From Salipiger bermudensis (lineage in GTDB: Bacteria; Pseudomonadota; Alphaproteobacteria; Rhodobacterales; Rhodobacteraceae), in NCBI RefSeq assembly GCF_020171625.1, contig NZ_JAIUZY010000011.1, positions 1-64,000 on the forward strand: DNA of 64,000 bases, read 5' to 3'. Below, piece after piece: positions 18,132 to 26,751 of the stretch. A program made the translations under genes and the position numbers. Numbering within the stretch: the first letter of the stretch is position 1; each line of letters opens with the position of its first letter. Under the pieces are notes generated by a model. That model was given only the letters and a program-made list of their open reading frames with translations. It did not search any database and had not been told where the DNA came from.

Positions 18132-19208
18132 ATGGCAGAGATCCAGCTGGAGGGCATCGTCAAGGACTATGGCGCGCATCGCGCGATCCACGGTGTTGAT
18201 TTGCAGGTGAAAGATGGCGAGTTCGTCGCCTTTGTCGGGCCATCGGGCTGCGGCAAATCCACGATGCTGCGAATGATTGCCGGGCTCGAGGAGATCTCGG
18301 GCGGGACGCTGAGAATCGGCGGTCGGGTGGTCAACGAGATCGAACCCAAGGGCCGCGACGTGGCCATGGTGTTTCAGGATTACGCGCTCTACCCGCACAT
18401 GACGATCCGCGAGAACATCGGCTTCGGGCTTAAGATGCGCGGCTGGAAGGCCTCCGATATCGCCCCGAAGGTCGAGGAGGCCGCCGGCATCCTGCAGATC
18501 GGCGATTATCTCGACCGCAAGCCGGGCCAGCTCTCGGGCGGCCAGCGCCAGCGCGTTGCCATGGGCCGCGCCATCGTGCGCGAGCCCTCGGTGTTCCTGT
18601 TTGACGAGCCGCTGTCGAACCTCGATGCCAAGCTGCGCGTCGAGATGCGCACCCAGATCAAGCGGCTGCACGCGATGCTCGGCACCACCACGGTCTACGT
18701 CACCCACGACCAGACCGAAGCAATGACGCTGGCCGACAAGGTGGTGGTGCTGAAGGCCGGCCACATCGTGCAGGAAGGTCCGCCGATGGAGCTTTACGAG
18801 CGCCCGAACTGCCGCTTCGTGGGCGAGTTCATCGGCTCGCCGCAGATGAACGTATTCTCGGGCGCGCTGGACCGCTCGGGCGCGGCCCCGGTGCTGCGCA
18901 TGAAGGACGGCACGCTCGAGCTAGGCGAGGTCGCCGCCCGCGATGGCGCCAGGCTCGATGTCGGCGTGCGCCCCGAGGATCTGGCGCTGGCGGCGCCCGG
19001 TCAGGGCGCGATGAGCCCAGTCATCGACATCTACGAGCCGCTCGGCTCGGACACCATCGCGATCTGCCGGCTCGGAGAGCACGAGGTCTCGGCCCGGCTC
19101 GCGCCCAACGTGCCGCTGCGCTCCGGCGAGATCCTGCCGCTGGGATACGACCGCGCCAAGCTGCACTATTTCGACGGCGAGTCCGGGCGGCGACTCGACG
19201 CGGCCTAG
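18132..19208 (+). CDS. Sugar ABC transporter ATP-binding protein, UgpC/MsmK/MalK type
   Basis: A 358-residue ATPase with Walker A GPSGCGKST, Q-loop VFQDYALYPHMT, signature LSGGQRQRVAMGRAIVR, Walker B VFLFDEPLSNLDAKLR and H-loop YVTHDQTEAMTLADKV. A C-terminal TOBE/OB regulatory domain (about 235-358) includes the conserved VGVRPEDL. It probably energises the importer encoded divergently across the GntR operator. GGGAGGACCAC precedes the ATG. Its stop is shared in a CTAG with the convergent tetR gene. Confidence 0.92.
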   Translation: MAEIQLEGIVKDYGAHRAIHGVDLQVKDGEFVAFVGPSGCGKSTMLRMIAGLEEISGGTLRIGGRVVNEIEPKGRDVAMVFQDYALYPHMTIRENIGFGLKMRGWKASDIAPKVEEAAGILQIGDYLDRKPGQLSGGQRQRVAMGRAIVREPSVFLFDEPLSNLDAKLRVEMRTQIKRLHAMLGTTTVYVTHDQTEAMTLADKVVVLKAGHIVQEGPPMELYERPNCRFVGEFIGSPQMNVFSGALDRSGAAPVLRMKDGTLELGEVAARDGARLDVGVRPEDLALAAPGQGAMSPVIDIYEPLGSDTIAICRLGEHEVSARLAPNVPLRSGEILPLGYDRAKLHYFDGESGRRLDAA

Positions 19209-19795
19209 GTGCCGCCCTCCCGTGACGCGGCCAGACCGGCCAGCAGCACCCTCAGCAATCGCCGCAGCGCGTCTTCGCGCTCCGGCTTCGGCCCCGCGCC
19301 GATCAGCGCCGGATGCAGGAAGCTGGCGAGCGCCTCTTCGAGCAGCGTCGCCTCGGCCTCACCGCCGAGACCGGCCTCGCTCAGCAGCCCCGACAGGTCC
19401 CGGCGCATTTGCTGCATGTAAACGCGGATCACCGGGCGCTCGCTTTCCGTGGCATCGTTGAAGCCGTAGAAGATCTCGGGGTCTGAGAGCGCCCGCGCGC
19501 TCTTGATCCTGTAGCGCGTGACGAACCATTCCTCGATCCGCTCCGCCGCAGGCGCGCTGCCGGCACAGATCACGGCAGTGCGCGCCCGCGCCTCCCTCAG
19601 CCAGTGTCCCGTCACCGCGTCGAGCAGTGCCGCCTTGTCGCGGAAATGCCCGTAGAGCGCGGCGTGGCTCACGCCCATCTCGCGCGCCACATCCGCAAGC
19701 CGCAGCTTCACGAAGCCGTTTTCACGGATGCGGACAACCGCGATCTCCACGGCACGCTGCCGCGCTTCTTCCGGGCTGAGACCTGTCCGGGGCAC
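19205..19795 (-). CDS. TetR/AcrR-family transcriptional regulator
   Basis: A 196-residue repressor. The N-terminal helix-turn-helix is at about 12-58 (AVEIAVVRIRENGFVKLRLADVAREMGVSHAALYGHFRDKAALLDAV), followed by a helical ligand-binding domain. The GTG start has AAGGAGGAG upstream. It is divergent from the MFS transporter, and an inverted repeat GATTACA/TGTAATC lies between them. The likely role is ligand-relieved repression of the MFS gene and of itself. Confidence 0.88.
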   Translation of the reverse strand: MPRTGLSPEEARQRAVEIAVVRIRENGFVKLRLADVAREMGVSHAALYGHFRDKAALLDAVTGHWLREARARTAVICAGSAPAAERIEEWFVTRYRIKSARALSDPEIFYGFNDATESERPVIRVYMQQMRRDLSGLLSEAGLGGEAEATLLEEALASFLHPALIGAGPKPEREDALRRLLRVLLAGLAASREGGT

Positions 19796-19826
19796 GTCGC
19801 TCCTCCTTGACGCTTCGGTCTTTGCC

Positions 19827-19852
19827 GATTACAGAATCGCAAAAATGTAATC
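19827..19852. promoter_or_regulatory. Putative TetR operator
   Basis: A perfect inverted repeat, GATTACA (19827-19833) and TGTAATC (19846-19852), has a 12-bp AT-rich spacer. It stands 32 bp upstream of the tetR start, in the divergent region with the MFS gene. Confidence 0.5.
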
Positions 19853-19990
19853 AACCGCCCGCGCGCCTCTGACCGATGGTTTTTGGCGTTCGCGGGTTTC
19901 TCTATTTCGACATGCCTGCACGGAGCAGCCACGGACCTTGGCCGGGGTTTGGCGCCGTGATTTCCGGCAGACCAACTGAAAGACCACACG

Positions 19991-21181
19991 ATGTTGAGCT
20001 TGCTCAAGGATTCCCGGGCCGTTGCGCTGCTCTTGGCCGCCTCTCTGACGATCCTGTCCAACAGCCTGATCAGCCCGTCGCTGCCGGGCATCGAGGCGCG
20101 CTTTGCCGACGAGGAGAATGCCGCGCTGCTGGCACGCCTGCTGGTCACCGCGCCCTCGCTGATGGTGGCGATCCTCGCGCCCTTCGCCGGGGCGCTGGCC
20201 GACCGCTTCGGCCGCCGCCTGCAGCTGCTCGCGGGGGTGGCGCTGTTCGCCATCGCCGGGACTGCCGGCCTCTACCTGCCGACCCTCAAGCTGGTGCTGT
20301 TCAGCCGGCTGTTTCTGGGGGTCGCGGTGGCGATGATCATGACCGCGCAGACGGCGCTGATCGGCGACTATTTCAAGGGCGAAAAGCGTGGCACCTTCAT
20401 GGGGCTGCAGATCGCCGCGACCAATTTCGGCGGCCTGATCCTGCTGATGCTGGCCGGCTGGCTCGCGGCCTTCTCGCCGCTTGCCCCCTTCGCGATCTAC
20501 GGCATCGCGCTGGTCTATCTGCCGATCATGATGCTGACGCTGGAGAAATCCGATCGCAGCGCCTCGCAGATCGAGCCCGCCGCCTCCGAGGGCGAGGCCA
20601 ACTGGGTGGCCACGCTGGTTCTGGTGGTCCTGCTCGCCGGGCTGTGCTTCCTCTGCTTCTACCTGCTGCCGACGCAGGCGCCGTATTTCCTCGCCTCGAT
20701 CAACCATCCCGAGCCGCAGGCCGCGGGCATGTTGATGGGCGCCATGACGCTGGCCGGCGGGATCGTGTCGCTGTTCTTCGGGCGGGTCCGGATGCGGCTG
20801 GGGCGTTCGGGCACGCCGGCGCTTGGCTTTCTGGGCTTCGCGACCGGGTTCTACCTGTTCGGGATCGCCCCGAGCTTTGCGCTGACGCTCATCGGCGCGG
20901 CCTTCATCGGGGCCGGCGGCGGGCTACTGATGCCGACCTTCCTCGGCCTTGCGGTGGGCATTGCCCCGGCGCATCGCCGCGGACTGGCGGCGGGCGCCAT
21001 CACCACGAGCATCTTCCTCGGGCAGTTCCTGTCGCCCTTCGCGTCGACGCCGCTGATCGCTTCGCTGGGCTATGCCACGACCTTCCTCGCGACCGGCGCC
21101 CTGCTGACGCTTCTGGCGCTGGTGGCGCTGATCGGCCTGCGCGCGCCGCGCGATCCGGCGGCCCGCCCGCTGCCGGTCTGA
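19991..21181 (+). CDS. MFS transporter (12-TM, drug/metabolite efflux type)
   Basis: A 396-residue major facilitator protein with about twelve hydrophobic segments. The loop 2-3 motif is GALADRFGRRLQLL (G-x-x-x-D-R-x-G-R-R), and a proline/glycine-rich segment lies in the fifth helix. The second motif-A-like loop in the C-terminal half is FGRVRMRLGR. The divergent TetR regulator suggests efflux of a toxic or signalling compound; uptake cannot be excluded. The ATG follows a weak purine stretch. Confidence 0.85.
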   Translation: MLSLLKDSRAVALLLAASLTILSNSLISPSLPGIEARFADEENAALLARLLVTAPSLMVAILAPFAGALADRFGRRLQLLAGVALFAIAGTAGLYLPTLKLVLFSRLFLGVAVAMIMTAQTALIGDYFKGEKRGTFMGLQIAATNFGGLILLMLAGWLAAFSPLAPFAIYGIALVYLPIMMLTLEKSDRSASQIEPAASEGEANWVATLVLVVLLAGLCFLCFYLLPTQAPYFLASINHPEPQAAGMLMGAMTLAGGIVSLFFGRVRMRLGRSGTPALGFLGFATGFYLFGIAPSFALTLIGAAFIGAGGGLLMPTFLGLAVGIAPAHRRGLAAGAITTSIFLGQFLSPFASTPLIASLGYATTFLATGALLTLLALVALIGLRAPRDPAARPLPV

Positions 21182-21230
21182 GACCGGCACGCGGGGCGAC
21201 ATTAGCCCCTCGACCAAGGCGACCGAAATA

Positions 21231-21266
21231 GAGACGGGCGGCGGATCCACTCCGCCCCCCCGTCTC
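21231..21266. terminator. Bidirectional terminator-like hairpin between convergent MFS and RND genes
   Basis: The arms GAGACGGGCGGCGGA and TCCGCCCCCCCGTCTC form a long imperfect stem. It lies between the two convergent stops. No good U-tract follows on either strand, so termination efficiency is uncertain. Confidence 0.45.
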
Positions 21267-21273
21267 ACATGCA

Positions 21274-24200
21274 TCAGGCGGTTGCCTCGCGCGCCGCCAC
21301 GGTGCGGCGCTCTTCCCGGGCGAAGAACATGTAGTAGAGCACCGGGGCGGCCACCAGCGTCAGCACGGTCGCAAAGGCCAGACCCCCCATGATGGTCACC
21401 GCCATCGACACGAAGAACGCATCGCCCAGCAACGGCGCCATGCCGAGGATCGTCGTCGCCGCCGCCAGCACCACCGGGCGCAGACGCGAGGTCGAGGCCC
21501 GGATGATCGCGGGGCGCAGCGCCTCGCCCTCTTCGCGCAGCAGGTCGATCTCCTCGACTAGCACGATGCCGTTCTTGATCAGCATCCCCGACAGCGACAG
21601 CAGACCCAGCAGCGCGGTGAAGCTGAACGGCAGGCCGGTGAAGCCGAGCCCCAGCACCACGCCGTTGACCGACATCGGCACCAGAAGCCAGATGATCAGC
21701 GGCTGGCGCAGCGCGTTGAACAGCAGGATCGAGATCAGCACCATGATCAGGAAGCTGACCGGAAGCTGCTTTCCGAGCGCCTCCTGCGCCTCGCTCGAGC
21801 TTTCGTAATCGCCGCCCCATTCGAGCTTGTAACCCAGCGGCAGCTCCATCGCCTCGACCGCGCCGCGCACCTCGCCAAAGGCCGTGGCGGGGGTCACGCC
21901 GTCGGCGATATCGGCGCCGACGGTGAGGGTCAGCACACGGTCACGGCGGTGCACCAGCGTGTTCTCGGGGATGAATTCGAGACCGTCGAGCACCTGCTCG
22001 ATGGGAACGAAGGCCTGCGCCGCGTCGGAATAGATCACCTGGTCCATCAGCGTCAGATCGCTTTCGGGATCTTCGCGCACGAGGATCGGGATCAGGCGCT
22101 CGCCCTCGCGATAGGTGCCCGCCTGCGCGCCGTCGGTGGCGGTGAGCAGCGCGGTCGAGACGTCGTCGCGGCTGATCCCCGCCGCCTGCGCCCGGTCGGT
22201 GGCGTAGCGCGGGCGCAGCACCAGCTCCTGCTCGCGCCAGTCGGTGCGGGTGGTGGTGATCTTGTCGCTGGCCTCTTTCATCACCGCCTGCGCCTCGATG
22301 CCGAGATTGCGCAGCACCTCCGGGTCGGGCCCCGAGAACCGCGCCGCGACCGGATCGCCGCCGCCCGGGCCGAAGACCAGCCGCTTGGTGCGCATCTCGC
22401 CCTGCGGCAGCGCCTCGGCGCCGAAGGCGTCGAGATCGGACTTGAGCTGCGGGATCTCCTCGAGCGTCGCGGTGCGCACGATGATGTGGCCGTAGGAGGG
22501 GTTTGCCTTCTCGGCCTGATAGGTCAGCATGAAGCGCGTCGCGCCCTGCCCCACGAAGGTGGTCGTGGCGACCACCTCGTCGCGCTCGGCCAGCCAGTCC
22601 TCGAGCACCCGAAGGTCCTCAGAGGTCTTGGCGATCGAGGCGCCCTGCGGCAGCTTGTAATGCACAAAGAACAGCGGCGTGTTGCTGTCGGGGAAGAACT
22701 GCTGCGGCAGCTTGGCGAAAGCGTTGAAGCACACCGCCGTCAGCGCGATCAGGCCCACCACGACCAGCCAGCGCAGGCGCAGCGCGAGATCGAGCGTGCG
22801 CCCGAACAGGCGGAAGAAGAACCCGCCATAGGCATCGTGATCGCCTTCGTCCTTGGTCACGAACAGCTTGTTGCCAAGATAGGGCGTCACCGTGATGGCA
22901 AGGATCCACGACAGCATCAGCGACATGCCGATCACTGCAAAGAGCGAGAACAGGAACTCGCCCGTGGCGTCCGGACTGGTGCCGATGCCGGCAAAGGCCA
23001 TGATGCCGATGACCGTGGCGCCGAGCAGCGGAACCTGGGTCTTCTTCGTCGCCTCGTCAGCCGCGGCCGGGCCGCGCTTGCCGTGCAGCATCGAGACCTG
23101 CATCCCTTCGGCCACCACGATGGCGTTGTCGACCAGCATCCCCATGGCGATGATCAGCGCCCCGAGCGAGATGCGCTCCATCTCGATCGAGAAGATCGCC
23201 ATGAAGAACACCGTCCCGATCACTGTCAGCAGCAGCGTCGCACCGACCACGACGGCGGCGCGCCAGCCCATGGCCAGCGCCAGCACGATGACCACGATGG
23301 CGACCGAGGTGGCGAGGTTCAGCAGGAAGGCGTTCGACGCCTCGTCCACCACCACGTGCTGCTGGTAGATCGGCGTCATCTCGACCCCGAGCGGGATGTC
23401 CTTGTCGAGCTCGGCAAGCTTGGCATCGACCCGTGCGCCCACCTCGACGATGTTCTCCGACGACAGGCCCGCGACGCCGAGGGTAAAGGCCTCGTGGCCG
23501 TTCTGGCGGATGATGAGGTCGGGATTGTCCTGCCGGCCGCGATAGACCTCGGCGAGGTCGATGAGGTTGACGGTCTCGCCCTGCACGCCGACCGTGAGCC
23601 CGGCGATGGCAGAGACCGTGTCCTCGCCCTGCGGGCGCTGGATCACCGTGCGCGAGCCGTCGCTCTCGATGGTGCCCGCGGGCGAAACGCTGTCGGCCTC
23701 CGAGATCGCCCCGGCCAGGGCCGAGGGCGGGATGTTCTGGTTGACCGCCCGCGACAGGTCGGGCTCGACGAAGATGGCCTCGTCCGGGAGGCCCGCCGTC
23801 TCGACATCCGCCACCCCCTCGACGCCCAGCAACTCGCGGCGCAGGAAGATCGCCAGCCGGTGCTTCTCGGCGTCCGAGAAGCCGTCGGCGGTGATGGCGT
23901 AGAACAGGCCGTAGACGTCGCCGAAGCTGTCGTTGACGTAGGGCGCGCCGGCGCCCGAGGGCAGCCGCGCGTCGCCCACCCGGTTGCGCAGGTCGGTCCA
24001 GATCTGCGGCAGCTCGGTGCCGTCATAGGTCGACTTGATCTCGACCTCGATGGTCGAGACGCCGGGCCGGTTGACCGAGGTGATGGTCTTCAGCTCGCCC
24101 ATCTTCTGGATCTCGGATTCCAGCGGCTCCGAGACCTCGGTCGCCACCTGCTCGGCCGAGGCGCCGGGGTACTGGGTGACGATGACGGCGTTCTTGATGG

Positions 24201-24324
24201 TGAAGGCCGGGTCTTCGAGCCGGCCGATGGAGAAGAACCCCCAGATTCCGCCGAAGAACAGGATGAGGATCAGGATCCAAGTGTAGATCGGGCGCTCGAT
24301 CGAGCCGCGTGCAATGCTCTTCAT
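21274..24324 (-). CDS. RND-family efflux pump permease (AcrB superfamily)
   Basis: A 1016-residue inner-membrane transporter. It has a first transmembrane helix at residues 13-33, a large periplasmic loop, and a cluster of helices around 335-500 and near the C-terminus. The TM4 proton-relay segment reads IIAMGMLVDNAIVVAEG. It has D399 followed by N400, where AcrB has two Asp. At 1016 residues it is slightly shorter than AcrB and belongs to the AcrB-like branch with VDN at this site. It would export hydrophobic compounds with the adaptor encoded upstream. No outer-membrane channel gene is adjacent. Confidence 0.92.
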   Translation of the reverse strand: MKSIARGSIERPIYTWILILILFFGGIWGFFSIGRLEDPAFTIKNAVIVTQYPGASAEQVATEVSEPLESEIQKMGELKTITSVNRPGVSTIEVEIKSTYDGTELPQIWTDLRNRVGDARLPSGAGAPYVNDSFGDVYGLFYAITADGFSDAEKHRLAIFLRRELLGVEGVADVETAGLPDEAIFVEPDLSRAVNQNIPPSALAGAISEADSVSPAGTIESDGSRTVIQRPQGEDTVSAIAGLTVGVQGETVNLIDLAEVYRGRQDNPDLIIRQNGHEAFTLGVAGLSSENIVEVGARVDAKLAELDKDIPLGVEMTPIYQQHVVVDEASNAFLLNLATSVAIVVIVLALAMGWRAAVVVGATLLLTVIGTVFFMAIFSIEMERISLGALIIAMGMLVDNAIVVAEGMQVSMLHGKRGPAAADEATKKTQVPLLGATVIGIMAFAGIGTSPDATGEFLFSLFAVIGMSLMLSWILAITVTPYLGNKLFVTKDEGDHDAYGGFFFRLFGRTLDLALRLRWLVVVGLIALTAVCFNAFAKLPQQFFPDSNTPLFFVHYKLPQGASIAKTSEDLRVLEDWLAERDEVVATTTFVGQGATRFMLTYQAEKANPSYGHIIVRTATLEEIPQLKSDLDAFGAEALPQGEMRTKRLVFGPGGGDPVAARFSGPDPEVLRNLGIEAQAVMKEASDKITTTRTDWREQELVLRPRYATDRAQAAGISRDDVSTALLTATDGAQAGTYREGERLIPILVREDPESDLTLMDQVIYSDAAQAFVPIEQVLDGLEFIPENTLVHRRDRVLTLTVGADIADGVTPATAFGEVRGAVEAMELPLGYKLEWGGDYESSSEAQEALGKQLPVSFLIMVLISILLFNALRQPLIIWLLVPMSVNGVVLGLGFTGLPFSFTALLGLLSLSGMLIKNGIVLVEEIDLLREEGEALRPAIIRASTSRLRPVVLAAATTILGMAPLLGDAFFVSMAVTIMGGLAFATVLTLVAAPVLYYMFFAREERRTVAAREATA

Positions 24325-24334
24325 CTCCCTGCCC

Positions 24335-25402
24335 TCACTCGCCGAAACCGACGAAGCGGCGCGCCTTCATGCCGTCGCTCAGGTCGCTGACCCCGGCCAC
24401 GACGATCTCGTCGCCGTCCTTCAGCCCCTCGACCACCGCCACGCCGCCGTCGTCGGTCGGCTCGACCGTCACCGGCAGCCGGGTGAGCTTGCCTTCCGCC
24501 GCGCCCTTGGGATCGAAGCGGAACACGAAGGTGGACCCGTCCGGGGCGATCTGCACCGCCGCCGCCGGGATGGTGATGCGCGGCTCGCCGCGGCTCAGCT
24601 TCGCGGTCACCGTCACCGACGAGCCCGGCAACACATCGAGCCCCTCGGGCGGGGCCATGCCGAAGGTGGCGCGGTAGGTCTGCCCGATCGCCGAGGTCTC
24701 GGCATTCAGCTCGCGCACCGTCATCTCGTAGCTCTCGGACGAGGCCGGGAAGCGCGCCAGCACGCTCACATCGTCGGCCACGTCGGCCTTCTGGATCAGC
24801 ACCTCGGGCACGTCGATCTCGACCCGGATCTCGGACATGTCATGCAGCCGGACCACCGGGGTGCCAGCCGAAATCGTGGTGTAGTTCTCGACCATGCGCG
24901 AGGCCACGAGCGCGTCGAACGGCGCGTAGAGCGTCGCATCGTCAAGCGCGATCTGGGCGTTGTCGACCTCGATCCGGGCCAGCCCGGCCTGCGTTTCGGA
25001 ATCGTCGAGCGCCGACTCGCTCACCGTGCTCCCGCGCAGCTTGTTGAGCCGGTCGAGACTGCGGTCGGCCTGCTCCTTCTGCAGCTGCGCCTGATCGAGC
25101 GACAGCTCGAAGGGGCGCAGGTCGAGCTGCGCGATCAGCGCGCCCTCCTCGATATGCGTGCCCTCGACCACCGGGAAGCGCTCGATCTGGCCGGCGACCT
25201 GGAAGGCCAGATCCACGGTGCGCCGCGCCACCACCTTGCCGAAAAACTGACGGGTGATCTCCTGCGTGCCGGCCTCGACCACGGCGAGCTTCACCGGGCG
25301 CAGCGCGGGTTGCGGCTCGGTCTGGGCCAGCGCCGTCTGCGGCGCGGCCAGAAGCATCGCCACCGCGGCGGCGGCAAGGGGGAACCGGGAAAAAATGGTC
25401 AT
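24335..25402 (-). CDS. RND efflux periplasmic adaptor (membrane fusion protein)
   Basis: A 355-residue HlyD/AcrA-type adaptor with a signal peptide (cleavage about after TALA, residue 26). A split lipoyl/barrel-sandwich region is present (VAGQIERFPVVEGTHIEEGALIAQLD and ATLYAPFDALVASRMVENYTTISAGTPVVRL). A short alpha-hairpin around 95-150 and a C-terminal beta-barrel/MP domain complete it. It bridges the RND permease to an outer-membrane channel encoded elsewhere. Its ATG overlaps the marR stop (ATGA), and the permease follows 10 bp later. Confidence 0.9.
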   Translation of the reverse strand: MTIFSRFPLAAAAVAMLLAAPQTALAQTEPQPALRPVKLAVVEAGTQEITRQFFGKVVARRTVDLAFQVAGQIERFPVVEGTHIEEGALIAQLDLRPFELSLDQAQLQKEQADRSLDRLNKLRGSTVSESALDDSETQAGLARIEVDNAQIALDDATLYAPFDALVASRMVENYTTISAGTPVVRLHDMSEIRVEIDVPEVLIQKADVADDVSVLARFPASSESYEMTVRELNAETSAIGQTYRATFGMAPPEGLDVLPGSSVTVTAKLSRGEPRITIPAAAVQIAPDGSTFVFRFDPKGAAEGKLTRLPVTVEPTDDGGVAVVEGLKDGDEIVVAGVSDLSDGMKARRFVGFGE

Positions 25403-25884
25403 AGGGTAAATCCCTTCGGCAGTCCGTTCTGCAGGATACGTTCGGCCACGCGGTCCATCAGCGTGGCGAGTTGGGTCATTTCGTCGGGGCTGAGCCCGGA
25501 CAGGTCGCGGAACTGCGCCACGATCTGCTCGATCAGGTCGCTTCGCGCGCCCTGCCCGATTTCGGTCAGGCAGAGCTGCCAGGCGCGGCGATCGTCCGGG
25601 TCGCGTTCGCGCAGCACCATGCCCTTGGCCTCAAGCTGGTCGGCCACCGCGGTCACCGTGGAGGGCTGGGTGTTCAGGTCCTCGGCAAGCTGACCCATGC
25701 GGCGCGGCACACCCAGATGCATCATCAGCTTGCGCTCCGGCTTGGTCAGCGCCTGCACCATCTGGCAGGCGTCCATCTGCTCGTCGAGCGCGTGCGACAG
25801 GACGAAGTGCCCGAGCAGGATGCGCAGCTCCTGCGGGAGCTGGCGTCCGGAGGGATCGAGAAGGCGGTCGGTGACACTTGTCAT
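25399..25884 (-). CDS. MarR-family transcriptional regulator
   Basis: A 161-residue winged-helix regulator. The DNA-binding core is at about 45-110 (LTKPERKLMMHLGVPRRMGQLAEDLNTQPSTVTAVADQLEAKGMVLRERDPDDRRAWQLCLTEIG) with the typical DxRRxxxxLT wing. It is the first gene of the pump operon and is presumably a self-repressor released by pump substrates. Inverted repeats upstream at 25907-25947 are candidate operators. Confidence 0.9.
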   Translation of the reverse strand: MTSVTDRLLDPSGRQLPQELRILLGHFVLSHALDEQMDACQMVQALTKPERKLMMHLGVPRRMGQLAEDLNTQPSTVTAVADQLEAKGMVLRERDPDDRRAWQLCLTEIGQGARSDLIEQIVAQFRDLSGLSPDEMTQLATLMDRVAERILQNGLPKGFTL

Positions 25885-25906
25885 GGGCAGGGCTCCCTTT
25901 CCGGCA

Positions 25907-25947
25907 TCGAATTAGTTCGACGAGGGGGATATTTCAAGTCTCGAAAT
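25907..25947. promoter_or_regulatory. Putative MarR operator sites
   Basis: Two inverted repeats stand upstream of marR: TCGAA-TTAG-TTCGA (25907-25920) and ATTTC-N7-GAAAT (25931-25947). They are close to where a marR promoter should lie. Both are compatible with MarR dimer binding. Confidence 0.4.
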
Positions 25948-26139
25948 GTTTCCGTGCCGAAATGACGGTCTCGCTGTCCGACTGGCATGGGGCCGGTGTG
26001 CTGCGGATGGCGCGTTACGCTGGCAAGCGGGAGGTCCGGCACCGGCGGCATGGCGGCAAGACGCCACCCGCCCGGCGTGCTGCCAAGCGGGGTCAAAGCG
26101 GATCGGCAGGGTGGGCGTTGGGGCGCGCACGCGCGGCTG

Positions 26140-26223
26140 TCAGATCAGCGGCACGAAGGGCACGCCACAGGCCGAGAGGCCAAGTGCAGCGACGATCAGC
26201 AGGAAAATGCGCGCGGGTGTCAT
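26140..26223 (-). CDS. Very small (27-residue) lipoprotein
   Basis: A 27-codon frame runs ATG to TGA on the minus strand. It has a charged start (MTPAR), a hydrophobic stretch IFLLIVAALG and a lipobox LSAC with the lipidation Cys at residue 19. That leaves a mature peptide of only nine residues, CGVPFVPLI. AAGGA lies 9 bp before the ATG. It sits alone between marR and a small secreted-protein gene. From memory, similar tiny sequences ending in a G-V-P-F-V-P motif exist in Rhodobacteraceae. Expression is not shown by sequence alone. Confidence 0.5.
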   Translation of the reverse strand: MTPARIFLLIVAALGLSACGVPFVPLI

Positions 26224-26422
26224 GTGGTCGGTCCTTGCCTGTGCCCCGGTGATCGGACCGGGTTGCTTTGCGTGCCAGCGTAGCAGCCGCGGCCACGCGT
26301 CACAAAGCCGGACGGCAAACACCCCGGCCATGTTGCCGCACGGCACCGCGCCCGCCGTGTAGGGTCTACACGCAGACCCCGCTGCGGACGCCCATGATCG
26401 GTCACCACGCCGCGGCGACGCG

Positions 26423-26450
26423 AAAAAGGGGTGCCAGTGCGGCACCCCTT
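26423..26450 (-). terminator. Rho-independent terminator of the small secreted-protein gene
   Basis: On the minus strand AAGGGGTGCC, a 5-nt loop and GGCACCCCTT form a perfect 10-bp stem followed by TTTTTC. It lies 53 bp past the stop of the 82-residue gene. Confidence 0.8.
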
Positions 26451-26502
26451 CCCCGGATCGTGACAGGATCGATGGCGAGACCGCGCGTGGCGGTCTGCGC
26501 GC

Positions 26503-26751
26503 TTACTGGTAGCTCTTGATCATCGCTTCGGCGCTGGCCGCGCGGTTCGCCGCAGAGGCCTCGTCCTGCACGGCCTGATACACGGCCACGGCCTGCGCGT
26601 TGCTCAGATCGGCCACGTCTGCCGTGGGGGCGATCTTCTCGAGAGCCGTCCGGGCGAAGTCGCCGGTGTTGAAGGTCTGGGCCGACGCGGCGCCTGCATA
26701 GGCGGTGGCGGCGGCGAGGGCGGCGACGGTGAGGAAGGATGCGTTTTTCAT
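26503..26751 (-). CDS. Small secreted hypothetical protein
   Basis: An 82-residue protein with a clear signal peptide (MKNASFLTVAALAAATAYAGAASA, cleaved near residue 24). The mature part is a short Ala-rich helical polypeptide (TFNTGDFARTALEKIAPTADVADLSNAQAVAVYQAVQDEASAANRAASAEAMIKSYQ). I recognise no family. The ATG follows GGACTGAAGAC, a weak AGGA-type site. A good terminator follows and nothing is co-transcribed. A role in the periplasm or outside is inferred only from the signal peptide. Confidence 0.75.
   Translation of the reverse strand: MKNASFLTVAALAAATAYAGAASAQTFNTGDFARTALEKIAPTADVADLSNAQAVAVYQAVQDEASAANRAASAEAMIKSYQ

Noticed and set aside
21949-24390. 813-codon plus-strand frame opposite the RND permease
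   Set aside because: Low-complexity Arg/His/Asp-rich translation; the antisense gene is an unmistakable RND transporter.
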